A DNA stretch of 64,000 nt, taken from assembly GCA_031216445.1 (NCBI GenBank), contig CM062198.1:4588001-4652000 (forward strand), in the 5' to 3' direction. The DNA comes from Lateolabrax maculatus. Its lineage: Eukaryota > Chordata > Actinopteri > Acropomatiformes > Lateolabracidae. A program made the translations under genes and the position numbers. The first letter of the stretch is position 1; each line of letters begins with the position of its first letter. Below are positions 35,891 to 48,614 of the stretch, in pieces. Below the pieces are notes generated by a model. The model had not been told where the DNA came from, made no database searches, and was given only the letters and a program-made list of their open reading frames with translations.

Positions 35891-36420
35891 CCTGACGTTT
35901 TCTCTTCAGATAGAAGGAATGCCTAATTTTGTGAAGGTATGTCTGAGAGCAGACATGCATCGATCTAGTTTTGAATTTGGATAGTCTACTAACAGGAAAT
36001 CGTCTAAGAGATGAAGCACAAAAGGCAATTTACAGTTATTAAGAAGAATCCAGCAAAGCGCCTCTGACATGATGAAGTATCGAAAAATTTGTGTGATTTA
36101 ACGAATGGTCCAATCATGAATACTTTCTTAACATCTTTTTCCAGTAATGCATCGACTATCTCAGGCTTTTTCAAAGCAGATTGTAAATTATTGCAAGAGA
36201 AATACACTTTTGGCCACCGAGTCAAACAGGCTAGGAACCCTTGAACTAGTCCTGTGATCAAATAATTGACGAAACCGCGGTTAGGATGTTTTTTTAAAGC
36301 CTTCCCCAGCTCATGGACGTTGACCGGGGTAGATGGCTTTATTTTTTCTTTTCCCCTTTCATGAAGTGGGTTCGTCTTGGGCACACTGATTTTGGATGCC
36401 CGTCTCCACAGTAGCTGCAA
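35891..36420 (-). pseudogene. DIRS reverse transcriptase remnant with internal deletion
   Basis: The frame from 36,420 overlaps the gag end by about 80 nt in another phase. It gives the RT lead-in (TPVNVHELGKALKKHPNRGF, VNYLITGLVQGF, then VDALLEKDVKKVFMIGPF). The sequence then jumps directly to the palm region in a different frame (ALCWILLNNCKLPFVLHLLDDF, about 36,070-36,000). The fingers and the first catalytic aspartate block are deleted. The second box, LLDD, is intact. A further shift occurs near 35,920. The enzyme cannot be active. Confidence 0.8.
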
Positions 36421-37493
36421 GCATGAATGTACTTACAATTGTAGTAATTGCATACATTTTCATTGAAGTTGAAGCACATCGGAGTCTTAAATGGTGTCAC
36501 CTTAGTCTTTTCAGGATGGGGTTTTGGGGGAGGCATTTGAGGCTCGCCAAGAGCCACGGATTTTGGGCACAGATTGAGGGAGTGAGAGAAGGAGCCACAG
36601 ATAGAGCAGGAGAGAGCTTGAAGCCCCGTTAAATGCCTGCTTATGAAAGCCAAATCAACTGCTTACCAGTCCAGTCTCTGTTTGAGCCTGTGGACGAACA
36701 TGGCCACTTTTGCGGAAAACGACTTGTGGTATTCATAGAACAGAGTTCCTCCGTAGGTCATGGCCGGATCCGAAATGATGGCTAGATAGGAGTCCAGCTC
36801 GGCTCTACGGGTTGCGTACACTTCGCATGTAACATCTCTGAACACGCCAAAAGCCACGTTAAATTCTGCCAGAGTTAGGGTTTGAGAAAGCCGGGGGTCG
36901 CCATCCTTTAGCATCACTGACACATCTCCACAATCCACAATACGCCTGTCAGTTAGCTCTGAGGACAGCAAGATTTTTACAAGATTGACATCATTACCTG
37001 CTAGGATTTGGCTTTGCAGGTGTGGGGAGATCGCAGCAGCAGGGGGAAAGAATGGAACGCCCGTGGAGACTGGGACTGCATTTCCCAGCGATCTCTGCGG
37101 GACTGAGAAACCATCGGTCGTCACTGGAGTGACGTCATCGTCCGGTGACGCATGAGACGGCCCTGCTGCAGAGGAGGAAGACGGGTTGGTGGTGCCTGGA
37201 AAAAAACAACTTACTTAGGGTGCTGAGCCGGACTCCAGAGCTTGGATTCTGGAGTTCATCGTGACAAGCGATGACTGGATGCTGGATAGTGCTGACAAGA
37301 TGGGGTTATCCTCCTGGTCCGTGGAGCCGGCTGTTGGAGGTGGGGCTCGTGGTCTTTTGGACAGCAGAGAGGCTGCCGGAGCTGGGACGGCAGCGGGTGT
37401 TCGGGAGCAGTGTTTCCTTTTTGCGGTAGTTTTCCTGGGGACAGAGGAGTTGGAAAGATCTGCAGGTGGCGATTCAGTACGGATGTTTCCCAT
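36339..37493 (-). pseudogene. DIRS gag-like ORF with two in-frame TAA stops
   Basis: One uninterrupted phase runs from ATG (37,493-37,491) to 36,339, broken only by TAA at about 37,215-37,217 and about 36,660-36,662. The N-terminus is basic and proline-rich (PRKTTAKRKH) and then heptad-like (ILSALSSIQSSLVTMNSRIQ). The central block has CGDVSVMLKDGDPRLSQTLT, then VFRDVTCEVYATRRAELDSY and GGTLFYEYHKSFSAK. From memory this matches DIRS ORF1 proteins. The C-terminus has a classic knuckle, CSICGSFSHSLNLC (C-X2-C-X4-H-X4-C), plus two further Cys/His clusters (CFNFNENVCNYYNC and CSYCGDGHPKSVC). Confidence 0.8.
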
Positions 37494-40400
37494 GAGAAAC
37501 TCAAAAAGCTCTTCGTTAGTAACTCCAACCGGAGCCGTGACATTGTTTTAAAACAATGTTTCCAAGAGCCTGGGCACTGGCCATTCGCTGATGATGGGAG
37601 TATTTTGATTTTTACTTGCCAGACGAGAGCTCCGGCGGGGGGAAATTGTGAATCCTGATCCATCAGCTGATGTGGCTCCTGGATTGCAATGGTCAGCTGA
37701 TGTAGCTGGGATATTGAGCTGAGCTTGACTCCGTGGCCTGCCTGAACTAACGCGATGCTCAATTACTTTCTATTAAAGTATTTACCATTTGATTGAAGTT
37801 GAGGATGCTGAGGGACTTGAGGATGCTTGAGGGAGAATTGCCTCCTTTGATAGTAGAGTGGAAAATGAATGTTGAAGAAACAAAAGCAATACATTTCTTC
37901 ATGTATCTTTTTCCATCTTTTTTTTCTTTTAATGATTAACACTTAGGAAAAAAACATGTTAATTTCATAGCTAAAAGGCTGAATCAGTTAATCATGCAGG
38001 CCACCAGAGTCTTAGAAGGCCAGAAATGACCTCTTGACTACTGGGATGTATGAATATGATTTTGAATGTCACAACACTATCCAAATCCTAGTCGCACATT
38101 CTCATGTCTACTACCCCTGTCCTGCAGTAAACCCTTTCAAATCCAATCACCATCACCTGACCTCCCCTGTCTGCCTGCGCACCAGGGGCACGTTCCATCG
38201 AAAAATGGTGTGCACCGTTTTGCTATGGTTTCTGGGTTGAACAACATGTTTCCTTGGAACGGTGTGAAACAGTGTGCAATGGGCTTTGAGGTACGTTTTT
38301 TCTTGTTTGGTGGGTGTGTCAGAGTTGTAAACCAATCAGCAATAACGTGTATAGCCTCACTGTATTAATAAGGCAGCGGCCCAATGCCGCAGTTGCAATG
38401 CTTGCATAACACAACAAGGTGTTCAACGCATCACCGATTGCATTTAAATAAACGTTTTGCCACATTTTGTCGGGCGTAAACATGCCTTTTTCCTCATTTT
38501 TGCCATCAGCCCCACTGCATATACCGGCCCATTCCCACTCACTCACTAGCCAGATTGGCTATTGTGCTTGTGCCTTAGCTTTCCAGCCATCTGCTCTGTC
38601 CATTTGAGTCCTCCGCCAGCTCATTAGACTCTTGCCCTTCAGCCTGACCCCTTTTGGATAAGTATGTATGTTTTCATCTGCCTGCCTGGTTTTGACTTTT
38701 GCCTGTTTTTGACCACACATAAAGGGGAACTTATACTTATACTGTCTATCTGAGTCCTGCATCTTGGTTCAAACCCGTTTCTCAGCTGAACCCTTATATT
38801 GAATGCAAGTTCAAAGCTTGTGATTCAATTGTTTACACATCAGATGTCCCTGTGTTTGTTTCTAGTAACGGAGTGTGAGTGTATAGTGTGTGTATGTATG
38901 GGTCCAAAATATTCCTGAGCATGTTTCAGTGTTTCCTTGTGTCTACCACTCTCTAACATCTCTTGCACTTTAAATGTAACATAACACAGTTTGCCTCTTC
39001 AGCTAATTAAGAGATACTTGAAGATATGCAAACCCTTTAGAGCCCCATAAATAGAACACAAGGGAGAGCGGGTGCAGGAGAAATGTAGGATTAATCAAGG
39101 CCAAGTTGGCCCTCACTTTGTGATCCACTGAAGGCTATAATCAAACTTTCTGGAACATCTTATCGGACTGACACTGTAGGTCACAAGAATGCTGAGTGGT
39201 TTAACTGAATGCAGAGCAGTTTAATGCAGCTTTATACTCCCATGGGAGTGACAGTCACATCAATGAGATGAATGAAAGCAACGACTTGTTCAACTGCTCT
39301 GAAGCCATCCAGCTGCCATGACTGAGGGTTTCTGTAGCATTTTGCCACTCATGACCAGCATTTCACACTTAACACATGTACATTTCTCAGTGATACATGT
39401 GAGAACATGTTACATCAAAGTGTAATCCACCAGCAGATATCAACATGAAGTGTAGTGTCCAGCAATGAGTTGTGACTGAAAAAGAATGTATGTGACTAAA
39501 ATTCCTTTATTTTGAATTATTGCATAATGTTTAATTTCCAGAGAGAAGTTTTTAACCATTGCTTACCCCAGATTTGGGCACTCTACTCCATATGTAACTT
39601 TACGCATATGTTACTTTATATCTAAGCTGTCATGTTTAGCTCAGTACAAAACTAACCTATACAAGTGCTGTACATAAGGTTAATATCTCAGTAGCTTTAA
39701 GAGCAATCATATCAAACAAGTTTGGTTGTTTCTACAGCTTTCATGGTTTTTTTTAATGTAATGCTTTTAATGATAAATGATATATGTCTTGTACTGAACA
39801 CTTCTAACAGTGGTTCTTTTTTCAATATGCGAACATCAGGATGTTAACATGCTCAATATACAGTACTGTCTATATATATATATAGTAGTCAAAGTTATTC
39901 TTTCAGCCCTGGGCAATGTCTACAAAACCTTATGTCACGATGTGTTTATGTAGAGCCCCAACAAGCTCCACCAATCAGAGGCTTAAAGCAGCCTCTATGT
40001 GGCAATAGTTCAACAATAGTTCAATGTTCTCACAAAGCTACAGTTTTACTATTGCTGTGAGAGCTCAATAATAATTGAAGGTGACCCACACGAGCTGAGA
40101 AAACTGCAGGACATTCTCACTGTTCAGAGAGATTTTCGAGAGGAAATCAAGCTGAAGCTGTGACAATGTGGAGGTGTAAGAGTAACATTTTGACAAGTGA
40201 GAAGCACCTGATTTGTTACCATTAACAAATGTTCAATTCCAATGCATATGGTATCAAAATTGAATATTTAAAAGTCTTTCCACAGAATCCTCTTTTATTG
40301 GATCGTTATTTATTAACTTTTGAATTCATATTACTGGACTCAATATAACAGAGGACTCCTTTGCTAACCCAAACCCACAAATTAAAGCAAACATCACGAA

Positions 40401-40686
40401 AACTTGAAAGGAAATGGCATTCCACCAATCTGGAGAAATCTTGTTTAGGCTGGCAAGATAGTCTTAAAACTCCAAAAACTTTAAAATTACACCTCACTAA
40501 TAGAGGAACATAAGAACAACCCCAGGTTTCTCTTCAGCACTGTAGCCAGGCTGACACAGAGTCAGAGCTCTGTTGAGCCATGTATTCCCAGAGCTCTCAG
40601 TAGTAATAACTTCATGAGCTTCTTTGATGAGAAAATTCTCAACCCCAACCAGTACAGATTTATCTTCAAACACAGACACAGACATA

Positions 40687-40925
40687 AGCCGTTTTCACAT
40701 ATGAAGTCCGGACAATGTGTGGACAATCAGGTACCCTTTCACACTTGTAGCACAGAGCAGGAGATGTCCGTGTCAGATGCATTCACACATACGGGGCACA
40801 AAAAGTTGCTGCGGTTTGTAATTCAGCATTTTTTTTACATTTTCACCAGAAATAAAATGGCTTTTATTTGTCGAGAAATCACAGGAAATCCTCTCTCCCA
40901 TTAGTGCTAGCTATTGCAGCTTTTA
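40687..40925. mobile_element. Second copy of the 21.7-kb MITE, left part
   Basis: It begins AAGCCGTTTTCACATATGAAG and matches about 21,785-21,900 from GCGGTTTGTAATTCAGCATT to TTAGTGCTAGCTATTGCAGC. It then stops abruptly at about 40,925, where LINE sequence begins. Confidence 0.55.
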
Positions 40926-40930
40926 GCAGG

Positions 40931-41930
40931 CTGTGTTTATCCAATAAACTGCCCTGATAAGTCTCTAAAGACTCTCCTGCTGATCCAGAATGCAGCTGCA
41001 CGTGTACTGACAGGAACTAGCAAAAGAGAACATATTTCTCCAATATTAGCTTCTCTGCACTGGCTCCCTGTGAAATCTAGAATAGAATTTAAAATCCTCC
41101 TCCTCACTTACAAAGCTCTTATTGGTCAGGCACCATCATATCTTAAAGAGCGGATAGTACCGTATTACCCCACTAGAGCACTACGCTCACAGAATGCAGG
41201 GTTACTTGTGGTACCTAAAGTCTCTAAAAGTAGAATGGGAGCCAGAGCCTTTAGTTATCAAGCGCCTCTTCTGTGGAATCAGCTCCCAATTTGGGTTCTG
41301 GAGGCAGACACCCTCTCTTCGTTTAATATGCTGAGTATGCTAAAAACGTTCCTTTTTGATAAAGCTTATAGTTAGGGCTGGCTCAGGTGAGTCCTGAACC
41401 ATCCCTTAGTTATGCTGCTAGACTGCCGGCGGATTTCCCATGATGCACTGAGTTCTTTTCTCCTCATCTCCCCCTTTCCATCTGTTCGCATTCATATCCC
41501 TTTAATGCATGTTACTAACTAGATATCTTCCCTCTCCTGGAGTTTTGGCCTTCTCACTTTTTGCAGGTATTTCTGCCTCTGGAGCTGTAGATTCTGGATC
41601 TGTGATTGCCGGCCGTCTACTGCCCCCATGTTCCTGCTCCACACTCACTGCTGCAGTTGTTATTATTATTAGTCTGATTTGTTGTCTCTCCTCCTGCTCT
41701 GTCTCCCCTCTCCCCCTCTCTCCTCCCCTTTCAACCCAACTGGATTGATGCAGATGTCCGCCCACCCAGAGCCTGGTTCTGCTCGAGGTTTCTACCTGTT
41801 AAAAGGGAGTTTTCCTCGCCACTGTGCTTGCTCATAGTGGGAATTGTTGTATATCTGTAAATAATATTTTAAGGAGTATGGTCTAGACCTACTCTATGTG
41901 AAAAGCTTCTTGAGGTAATTTGACTTGACT
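40931..41930 (+). mobile_element. 5'-truncated L2-like LINE (ORF2 end plus 3' UTR)
   Basis: The frame to 41,375 reads LLLIQNAAARVLTGTSKREH, SPILASLHWLPVKSRIEFK, LLTYKALIGQAPSYL, RALRSQNAGLLVVPKVSKSR and GARAFSYQAPLLWNQLP. This is the familiar C-terminal end of fish LINE-2-type reverse-transcriptase proteins. The 3' UTR includes TCTGCTCGAGGTTTCTACCT, GTTAAAAGGGAGTTTTCCTC and AAGGAGTATGGTCTAGACCT. The 5' end is missing, as usual when reverse transcription stops early. The tail recurs at 54,779. Confidence 0.85.
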
Positions 41931-42002
41931 TTTTGGATTTTCTTGTCAGACCCTGCATGTTGTAGTCCATGTTATGTGTGCTTTTTGTTTGGAAATAAAA
42001 TG

Positions 42003-42090
42003 AAGTAAGATAAAGTAAATCTTTATTGATCCCCAAAATGCTGTTGTGGCAGCATACAAACAGAAATAAGTACCGCAAGTAAGTATAAGT
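42003..42090 (+). repeat. LINE/SINE-type tail (CTTTATTGATCCCC)
   Basis: AAGTAAATCTTTATTGATCC, then CCAAAATGCTGTTGTGGCAG and CATACAAACAG resembles the 3' end of a fish retroelement. An A- and AAATAA-rich stretch follows. It lies directly after the L2-like 3' UTR. Confidence 0.45.
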
Positions 42091-42961
42091 ATAGAAAGTT
42101 AAAATAAATTAATGAAAACAATAAACTAAAATAAGAATAAAATACAAAAAAGAAACTATAAACTATAGAAGAGCATTTGGAGGCAAAATTAAAAAATAAA
42201 TTAAAGTGATATGATACATTTTCTGAAAAAGATATGGAGAAATGGTTCATGGATAAAATAACTAGACAGAATGTCAAGTTAAAAAAAAATTGTTATTTCA
42301 GGAGATGTGTGAAAGCATTATGAAAAACTTTATGTGAACTTCTACAACTACAACTACTATACTATAAATGAAACAAGTATGTTAACCACATACAGGAGTG
42401 AAAACAGACATAAATGTTAGAGATACAGATTTAAGTGGACAGATGATATAAATCAAGTATGCTTCAGCAGGTCAGAGTAGCACACCTGTCAAAAAGGACC
42501 ATTTCCTCTTTCCATTACTCAAACAAAGCCTCTTCCTGTCACCATCACAGTACTGATGGAAGATGACATGAGAGGCTCTCCAGTGACAGCATGCTATAAC
42601 GAGATGTGCGGTCCAAAGGGGAGCAGGTTTAATGGTGTGTCACCCATCACATGGACAGTAGTTATGGAGAGGTCTGAGGAGGTTAGGCCTTTATGAGGGA
42701 GCTTTTACTGCTCCTCATAGACAACAAACACAGCACTGGGTAAATAAAGGTCACCACCAGTGAAAGTAAAAGTAAAAAATAGCAAGATAGAAGAAAAGAG
42801 AGAGTGGTGAGGAATAAATAGAAAAGTGAGAGGATGAGGAAGAGGAGAGATGTAAGCCAACTGATTGGCAGAGCCCAGAGCAGAGGAGAAACAGAGCTGA
42901 CAGCTCGGAGTGAATGGCCACACTGTCTGTGTGTATGAATGAGCTTTTCAGCTCTCTATCA

Positions 42962-43001
42962 GCACACACACACACACACACGCACACACACACACACACA
43001 C
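42962..43001. repeat. (CA)n microsatellite
   Basis: About 20 CA units with one CG interruption. Confidence 0.95.
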
Positions 43002-44124
43002 CTATGAAACATGTATGCAGTAACTGTGAAGAGGTGACTGGTGACTGCCTCACTCACTGCAGTTTGTGTGTTGTGTGGAGACATACAGTGATCTTTTCAC
43101 TCCTCACCTTTAGCTGAAATACCAGAGCTGACACTTAACCTGAGCTGGAATTGGATCAGTGCATGTGTGTGTGTGAGTACTGCTTGTGTTTGTGAGTGAC
43201 AGATAAACAGTTCAGAGTAAGAGAGAGAGTAATCTTCTCCCCAGAAGTGACAAAGTTGCAGAGCTGATGAGCTACAAACTGGATCTTTGAGAGAATGGAA
43301 AGCCTCACAAAATTGGGGGTACTTGAGTAATAAATATCAATAAACAAAAAGAAAGTAATTTAATGTTCATAAGCTTGTCCACATGATGCTGTTAGCCTAG
43401 TTGCACCTGCAAAGTTGGGACACATGTCACATTCACGTATAATTGTTATTGGTACATGGGGGTCCGCTGACCTCACAAAAATTCAAAGCATTGCTCTTCC
43501 TACCCTTAACCTGAGTAGAGGTCAGACAAAATAAGTGCAAACATGTGGAGGTGTACAGGGCATTAGGGTATTTATATATTAAATAATGATAGCCTTGAAC
43601 ATAGTTAAGACATGTAATCCCAGACAGGGAGCTGTCTGTCATCTCTATCAATAAATAAAAGCTGCACTAGTCAATAGCCCGACAGAAATTAGACAAGTGT
43701 CTAATTTGCCGGAGTAGCCAAAAACAAGCATGTGACTAATCAAAGTACTTCACATTGATGCAAACATCATATCTAGGCCTAAATCTAATATAGTCATAAA
43801 GCAGTCCTCATCACTGATGACCACAGAGATTGTTTAAGCTATAGTCAGATAATTGGTATGGCAAAATCTCTCTGACAGTACACAACTTTATATTGACTCA
43901 TGGTACATATCGTTATATTGCTCACCTATAAGCCATATCAACTTTACAAGACCATATGTCAGATGTGTGTAAATTTGTATCTAATTTTAAAGTTCTGCCC
44001 TGAAAATGGCAAAATGATAATAATCAAAATACAGATATCTCTGTCAGATTAAGGATCTTTATTGGCCAGGTATGTTTGAACATACAAGCAATCTGACTGG
44101 TTCTTAGTAAGAAAAAAATATACA

Positions 44125-44603
44125 TTAAAGGGACAGTTCCCCCCAAAAACAAAAACACATATTTTTCCTTTTACCTGTAGTGCTTTGGTGTGTGTTGCCG
44201 AGTTTTGGAGAAGTCGGCCATGGAGATGTCTGCCTTCTCTTGAATATAATGGAACTACATAGCACTCGGCTTGTCCACAGACCTTGTTGGATGCAGTTTT
44301 CATGTAGAAATTTTTACTTTTTTTCTCAAAATACCCCCATGACCATATCACTACACAGAAGGAAGCGTGCAACTACTCTTGGTCGAGAAGCTTGCAACAG
44401 CGGAGGATGTGAACATTAATGACATCTTCCTTAGCTGAGCTGTAATGTTATCTAGCTCAGTGGTGAGTTAGCAGTATACATCTAGCAGCTGACATCTCCA
44501 AAACAATGGCAACTCACACCAAAACAATCTAGATGAATAAATAGCTCTACAAGTAAGAGGAATAAAAAGTCATTTTGATTTTGGGGTTAACTGTCCACTT
44601 TAA
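44125..44603. mobile_element. TTAA-flanked MITE, complete
   Basis: The left end is TTAAAGGGACAGTTCCCCCC (44,125 on). The right end, GGGGTTAACTGTCCACTTTAA (to 44,603), reads TTAAAGTGGACAGTTAACCCC in reverse. The ends are inverted repeats with TTAA at both edges, the duplication typical of piggyBac and Kolobok transposons. The element is about 480 bp and has no transposase frame. Superfamily is undecided. Confidence 0.75.
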
Positions 44604-45852
44604 CACCTTTGACATATGACTAAACAAAGACAAGGTAACAAAAAAAAGGAGCAAATATTAAAATATAGCTATCATATAGGCAAGTAAGTATAAAAATCAA
44701 ACATCCAGTAGGAAGGATGGAAGAAAGAAAGAGAAAGAAAGAAATCTCACCACAACTGGACTAGCTCTGCCTCTTCCACATGTATTTCATTAAACCTTAT
44801 TTTGCTGTTCTCCAGAGCCTCCCATTCTTATTTAAACACATTTATGTGTCCCGCTAATTTAAACCTTTATCTGTAAAACTGCAATTACAAGCAGCTGCTA
44901 ACTAGTTGGCCCTTTTATTAGGTATAAATCCAAGGCAGTGGGGCAGAGAGTAGTCAGTCGACATGACGGGTTAACAAGTAAACGGCAATGGTAAAATAAA
45001 ATTAAATGAAACTTAATAGAATCATACATGAACCAGCTCGTTTCCATCAGAATTCCAATCCATCAGAAAGACGTGAAAAGATAACCACATTACAGCCATA
45101 ATGAATTCACAACTGAATAAAAACCATGAACCAAGCAGTGAATAAATAATGACAATGCTAATGACAGCAGTGAGTTGGCCACATGGTCAAAATTACATTA
45201 TTTCAGATGGAAATCTTAATCGTTCCTCGTCTGGGTTTTAGGTTTCCTTTTAACAGAGCTGCCTCTGAGAGTATGGAGGACCAGGGGGTAGGATGATTGA
45301 CATTGAAAGCCTGTTCCTGGCTTTGGCACTATTGCCCATGAGGATCTAATGGAGTCAAATTTGTGAAAGTTTGCTGAAAAATCAACCAAAGCACAGGCCC
45401 TGGCATCTGCCGCTTCTTTTTTCACACTAGAAGGGAATGGAAGATCCCCACAACAATATAAAGAAAATATATCTTGTGCACGAGACTCTGTCAAAGTTGT
45501 TTAAGGGGCCCCACTCATGCAGCGCTGCGACCCCACCCATGAAGAGCCATCTCTACAGGCTGGGATCACAGACAGTTTGGTTCTCATTAGCCTTTGCTAA
45601 CTTGGGACTCCTGGCACAACAGCAGCTATGAAGGATTTTCTTGAGGTCACATAGGTGGACTCATCATTTTAGAAATAGCTTCAACTTCACTTATTTTATT
45701 TTGTTAAACAGATTCCTCATCATTTTGAGTTTTAGAAGGTTGAATCTATTTTCTTTCTCCCTCACTGTATTCACAGGGAGCTGTGAAGCGCAGTAAATGG
45801 CATGAGATTATCACGATTTTTTTTACACTCCCACTGACACTGCCCCTTTTAG

Positions 45853-45853
<1 letters not shown>

Positions 45854-45909
<56 letters not shown>
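45854..45909. repeat. (CA)28 microsatellite
   Basis: The longest uninterrupted dinucleotide run in the window, about 56 bp, and likely to be length-variable. Confidence 0.97.
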
Positions 45910-45910
<1 letters not shown>

Positions 45911-47840
45911 TGACCTCCAACTGACAGAGCTACTATCGCTGTTGTTGCTGTCGAGAAATTAATGTAACAACTTGTTCAATAAGGGCCTCAATATACTTAA
46001 AAATAACTAATTCATACAATGTGGTGACCGATGACTATGGAAACAAAAGTGTTCTTAACTGATCGCAAAGCAGAGTGAAAAGCCAGCCAGTCATAATAAA
46101 GAATGGGAATAACACCACTTACTTTCAGACAGTGTATTCTGGAAGACATTCATAGTGTTTTGTACACATCAAAAGTGAAGAACTTAAATGCTAAGCTTGA
46201 GAGAGAAGTTCGACCCTGCTTACTTTTCACCTCCACATGCCTGGCCAGATATGGCGTGAAGTGGGTGTGGTTGCTGGATTGTCGGTTTCAGAAAGGTACC
46301 GAAATTGTTACCCTCAATTTTTACGTCAACATGGAATGGGGGTAGGGGGATTCAAAAGCTATTGGACCATCCAACAAGCAGTTCTGATTAAGCATACTAG
46401 CAACTTAATTTCAATTTAAAAAACAAACTATAACCATGCTCTCATGGTGCCAGAAAATAGCTTTTCTTGGTCTGGTGGCATTCTCTGTCTCTCTCTCTGT
46501 GACCTTTTCGTTCTAGTCCTTGGCTGCTCCCTGCAGTTCCTCCACCTCTGTCATCATTTCTACACACAATGGCAATAGCAAACTGCATTCCTGGAAGCCA
46601 TACCTCATAGCTTGTTGGCAACATTGACAATGCTGTTTTCAGAGTAGGGTGAGAGGAAAAGCTTGGTGATTTTGACCAGTTGTTGTTTGTGAGTATAGGG
46701 AAAGAGGAAGCTAGCGCTGGTGAGGGAATCAGGGTGAGGATGCTGGCTGGGTGGGGGGCCTGCAGGGTGCATGAGATGGGAAAAGGCAGAGCTGGTACTA
46801 TAGATGGGTTGTGTTTGAACAGCTGTCCCTGCAGCGAGGCTGAGGGATGACAGGAAGAGGCTGGCACCAGTAAGGCCAGGTCAACAGGAAACAGACAAAT
46901 AGGCAGAAGTGGAGGAGAGCAGCTCTTACTTTGTCACTATTCTAGTTTTTTTCTTTTACTCTTTCCTCTACTATTCCCCTATCCCCTATTCATTTCCCTC
47001 CACCCGTCCTGTTTTGTGCGATAATGCCAATAAACAAGCTTTGTTTTCTTCTTTTGAGGCATTTCCCCACCATTTTAATTTTAGTTACAAAACAAACTGA
47101 CAAAAGGAGGGTGGGGGGTATGGTAGGAAATTCAAATTGAGGTCAATGAATACCAAGCTTTAAATCTTGCAGCATGTCTACAAAAACACCCGGACAATAA
47201 AAGGCAATCAGGCGTGATTCTGATCCCAAAACTGCTTGTGATAATCCATGCAGCTAGCCAAGCGTGCAGCCCAACCACCACCATCCCAATCTCATCTACA
47301 CCCAATCACCCCCCTTTTGTCCACTGTACCCACAACATTCCTTTACTTTTCAATTTACTGCACAAACTTTGGTCAATGAATTCAGCACTTCATATAGTAG
47401 ATACAAATGTATTCCACCAAACCAGATATGGATGATACATCCACAGATTTATACAACTACCTGCCCAGCGGCAAAAAAACTACTGACAGACCTCAGTAAT
47501 GATTAATTAAATTGTGTTATTAAAAGCATCTGTACACACCATTGTATGTCCTCTGCCAGTGTAGCTCTGATTAATTCCTTGTACTGAACCATAAACTGAA
47601 AATCATAGAAAATCATTTGACTGATTTATATATCTTTCACAAATGTAATAATTAGGAGCACCTTTAAGTATTTGTTTGCTTAAACAGGAAATTCAAACTA
47701 AAAAGGCTTTCACATCTCGTACGACTTTCAAAATAAGTCCTAGCCCATTATAAATAGATTTAGATAACACATTGATGGCTTCTATTATCTCATTCCATTA
47801 GCCAGATATTTTAGGGTATGGTCTGACATAATTTTAACAA

Positions 47841-48226
47841 ATTGAGCACCGCGTTAGTTCAGGCAGGCCACGGAGTCAAGCTTAGCTCAATATCCCAGCT
47901 ACATCAGCTGACCATTGCAATCCAGGAGCCACATCAGCTGATGGATCAGCTGATTCCCTTCTACGCATCTACTGGCGATCTCATTCAGGGCGCCCTATTT
48001 AAGCTGCTTCAGCCTGTCTATCCCGGCTGCTTCCTCCGCAAGCCGCTTCACAACCCACCTCCACATCAGCTCCTCCCTTCATGCTGTGTCTGACTTATCA
48101 ATGTTATTTCTGTTGTCATTGATGCCTGCTCTGTTCTGTACCCTACAGGGGGTTCTTGCCGCTGCTCTCCCTGCCTTAGGCTTTCCATGTGTGCGCATGG
48201 AAGGACAGGGAGGTCCCAGAACAGAG
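47841..48226 (+). mobile_element. DIRS terminal fragment (second copy)
   Basis: 47,841-47,955 matches the reverse complement of 37,650-37,764, the start of the large DIRS copy. About 48,140-48,204 matches the reverse complement of 33,028-33,085, its end. The two termini are thus joined with only about 190 bp between them and no coding region, like a solo terminal repeat or a deletion derivative. The right edge forms an imperfect palindrome of about 100 nt (TGCTCTGTTCTG at 48,128 and CAGAACAGAGCA near 48,218) around the TTCCATG/CATGGAA hairpin (48,183-48,202). Confidence 0.75.
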
Positions 48227-48614
48227 CATACCGTAAAATACATATAACTGCAAATATATCTACTGCATGTAGATCAAGTATCTTTGTCATAGTGGTCCTG
48301 ACTGAAATGCTTATGTAACAGACTGCTGCATCTGAAACGATCTGCTTCATCCTCCAGACTGTTTTCGGGAAGCACAAGGGAGACACAAGCTTAATACACC
48401 TCTTTTTTAACTTCTTTTCACTGACTAACGTATAAGGGAAAATCCCTCCACTCACAAACTGACATTTATATGTGTGACCATGGTTACCAAATGGCCTTGC
48501 ATAATTATGGATATATTTTACTTGCAACATTGATTCCTTGAAAGTACCCATGATCAAGAGGTGGATTCAAAAGTTGTTTGGCTTTTGAATTTATGCTTAA
48601 ATCATGCATTTACT

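Larger units (their letters stand above)
33028..37764 (-). mobile_element. DIRS-like tyrosine-recombinase retrotransposon
   Basis: On the minus strand the order is gag (zinc knuckles), RT, RNase H, then tyrosine recombinase in place of an integrase. This is the hallmark of DIRS-type retrotransposons. The 5' end starts ATTGAGCATCGCGTTAG (37,763 downward), and that start recurs at 47,841. The 3' end is a hairpin, TTCCATG-6 nt-CATGGAA (33,028-33,047), which also recurs near 48,183. The copy is broken by an RT deletion, a frameshift or two and a roughly 690-bp insertion in the recombinase gene. It has the same orientation as adamtsl3. Ends were set by comparison with the second copy. Confidence 0.85.

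Noticed and set aside
37256..37762. 168-codon minus-strand frame starting at the DIRS 5' end
   Set aside because: The gag frame with coiled-coil and zinc knuckles lies in another phase; this one is a shadow, although its first 36 codons recur at 47,842 because the DNA repeats.
45190..45640. Overlapping frames on both strands that might mark a pseudogene
   Set aside because: Neither product resembles a known family, and no splice-consistent structure was found.
46442..46867. 141-codon minus-strand frame rich in Ser and Pro
   Set aside because: Composition follows CT-rich DNA, and there are no conserved blocks or flanking splice signals.
48066..48557. 163-codon minus-strand frame
   Set aside because: Part of it lies over the DIRS terminal palindrome and the rest shows no motif.
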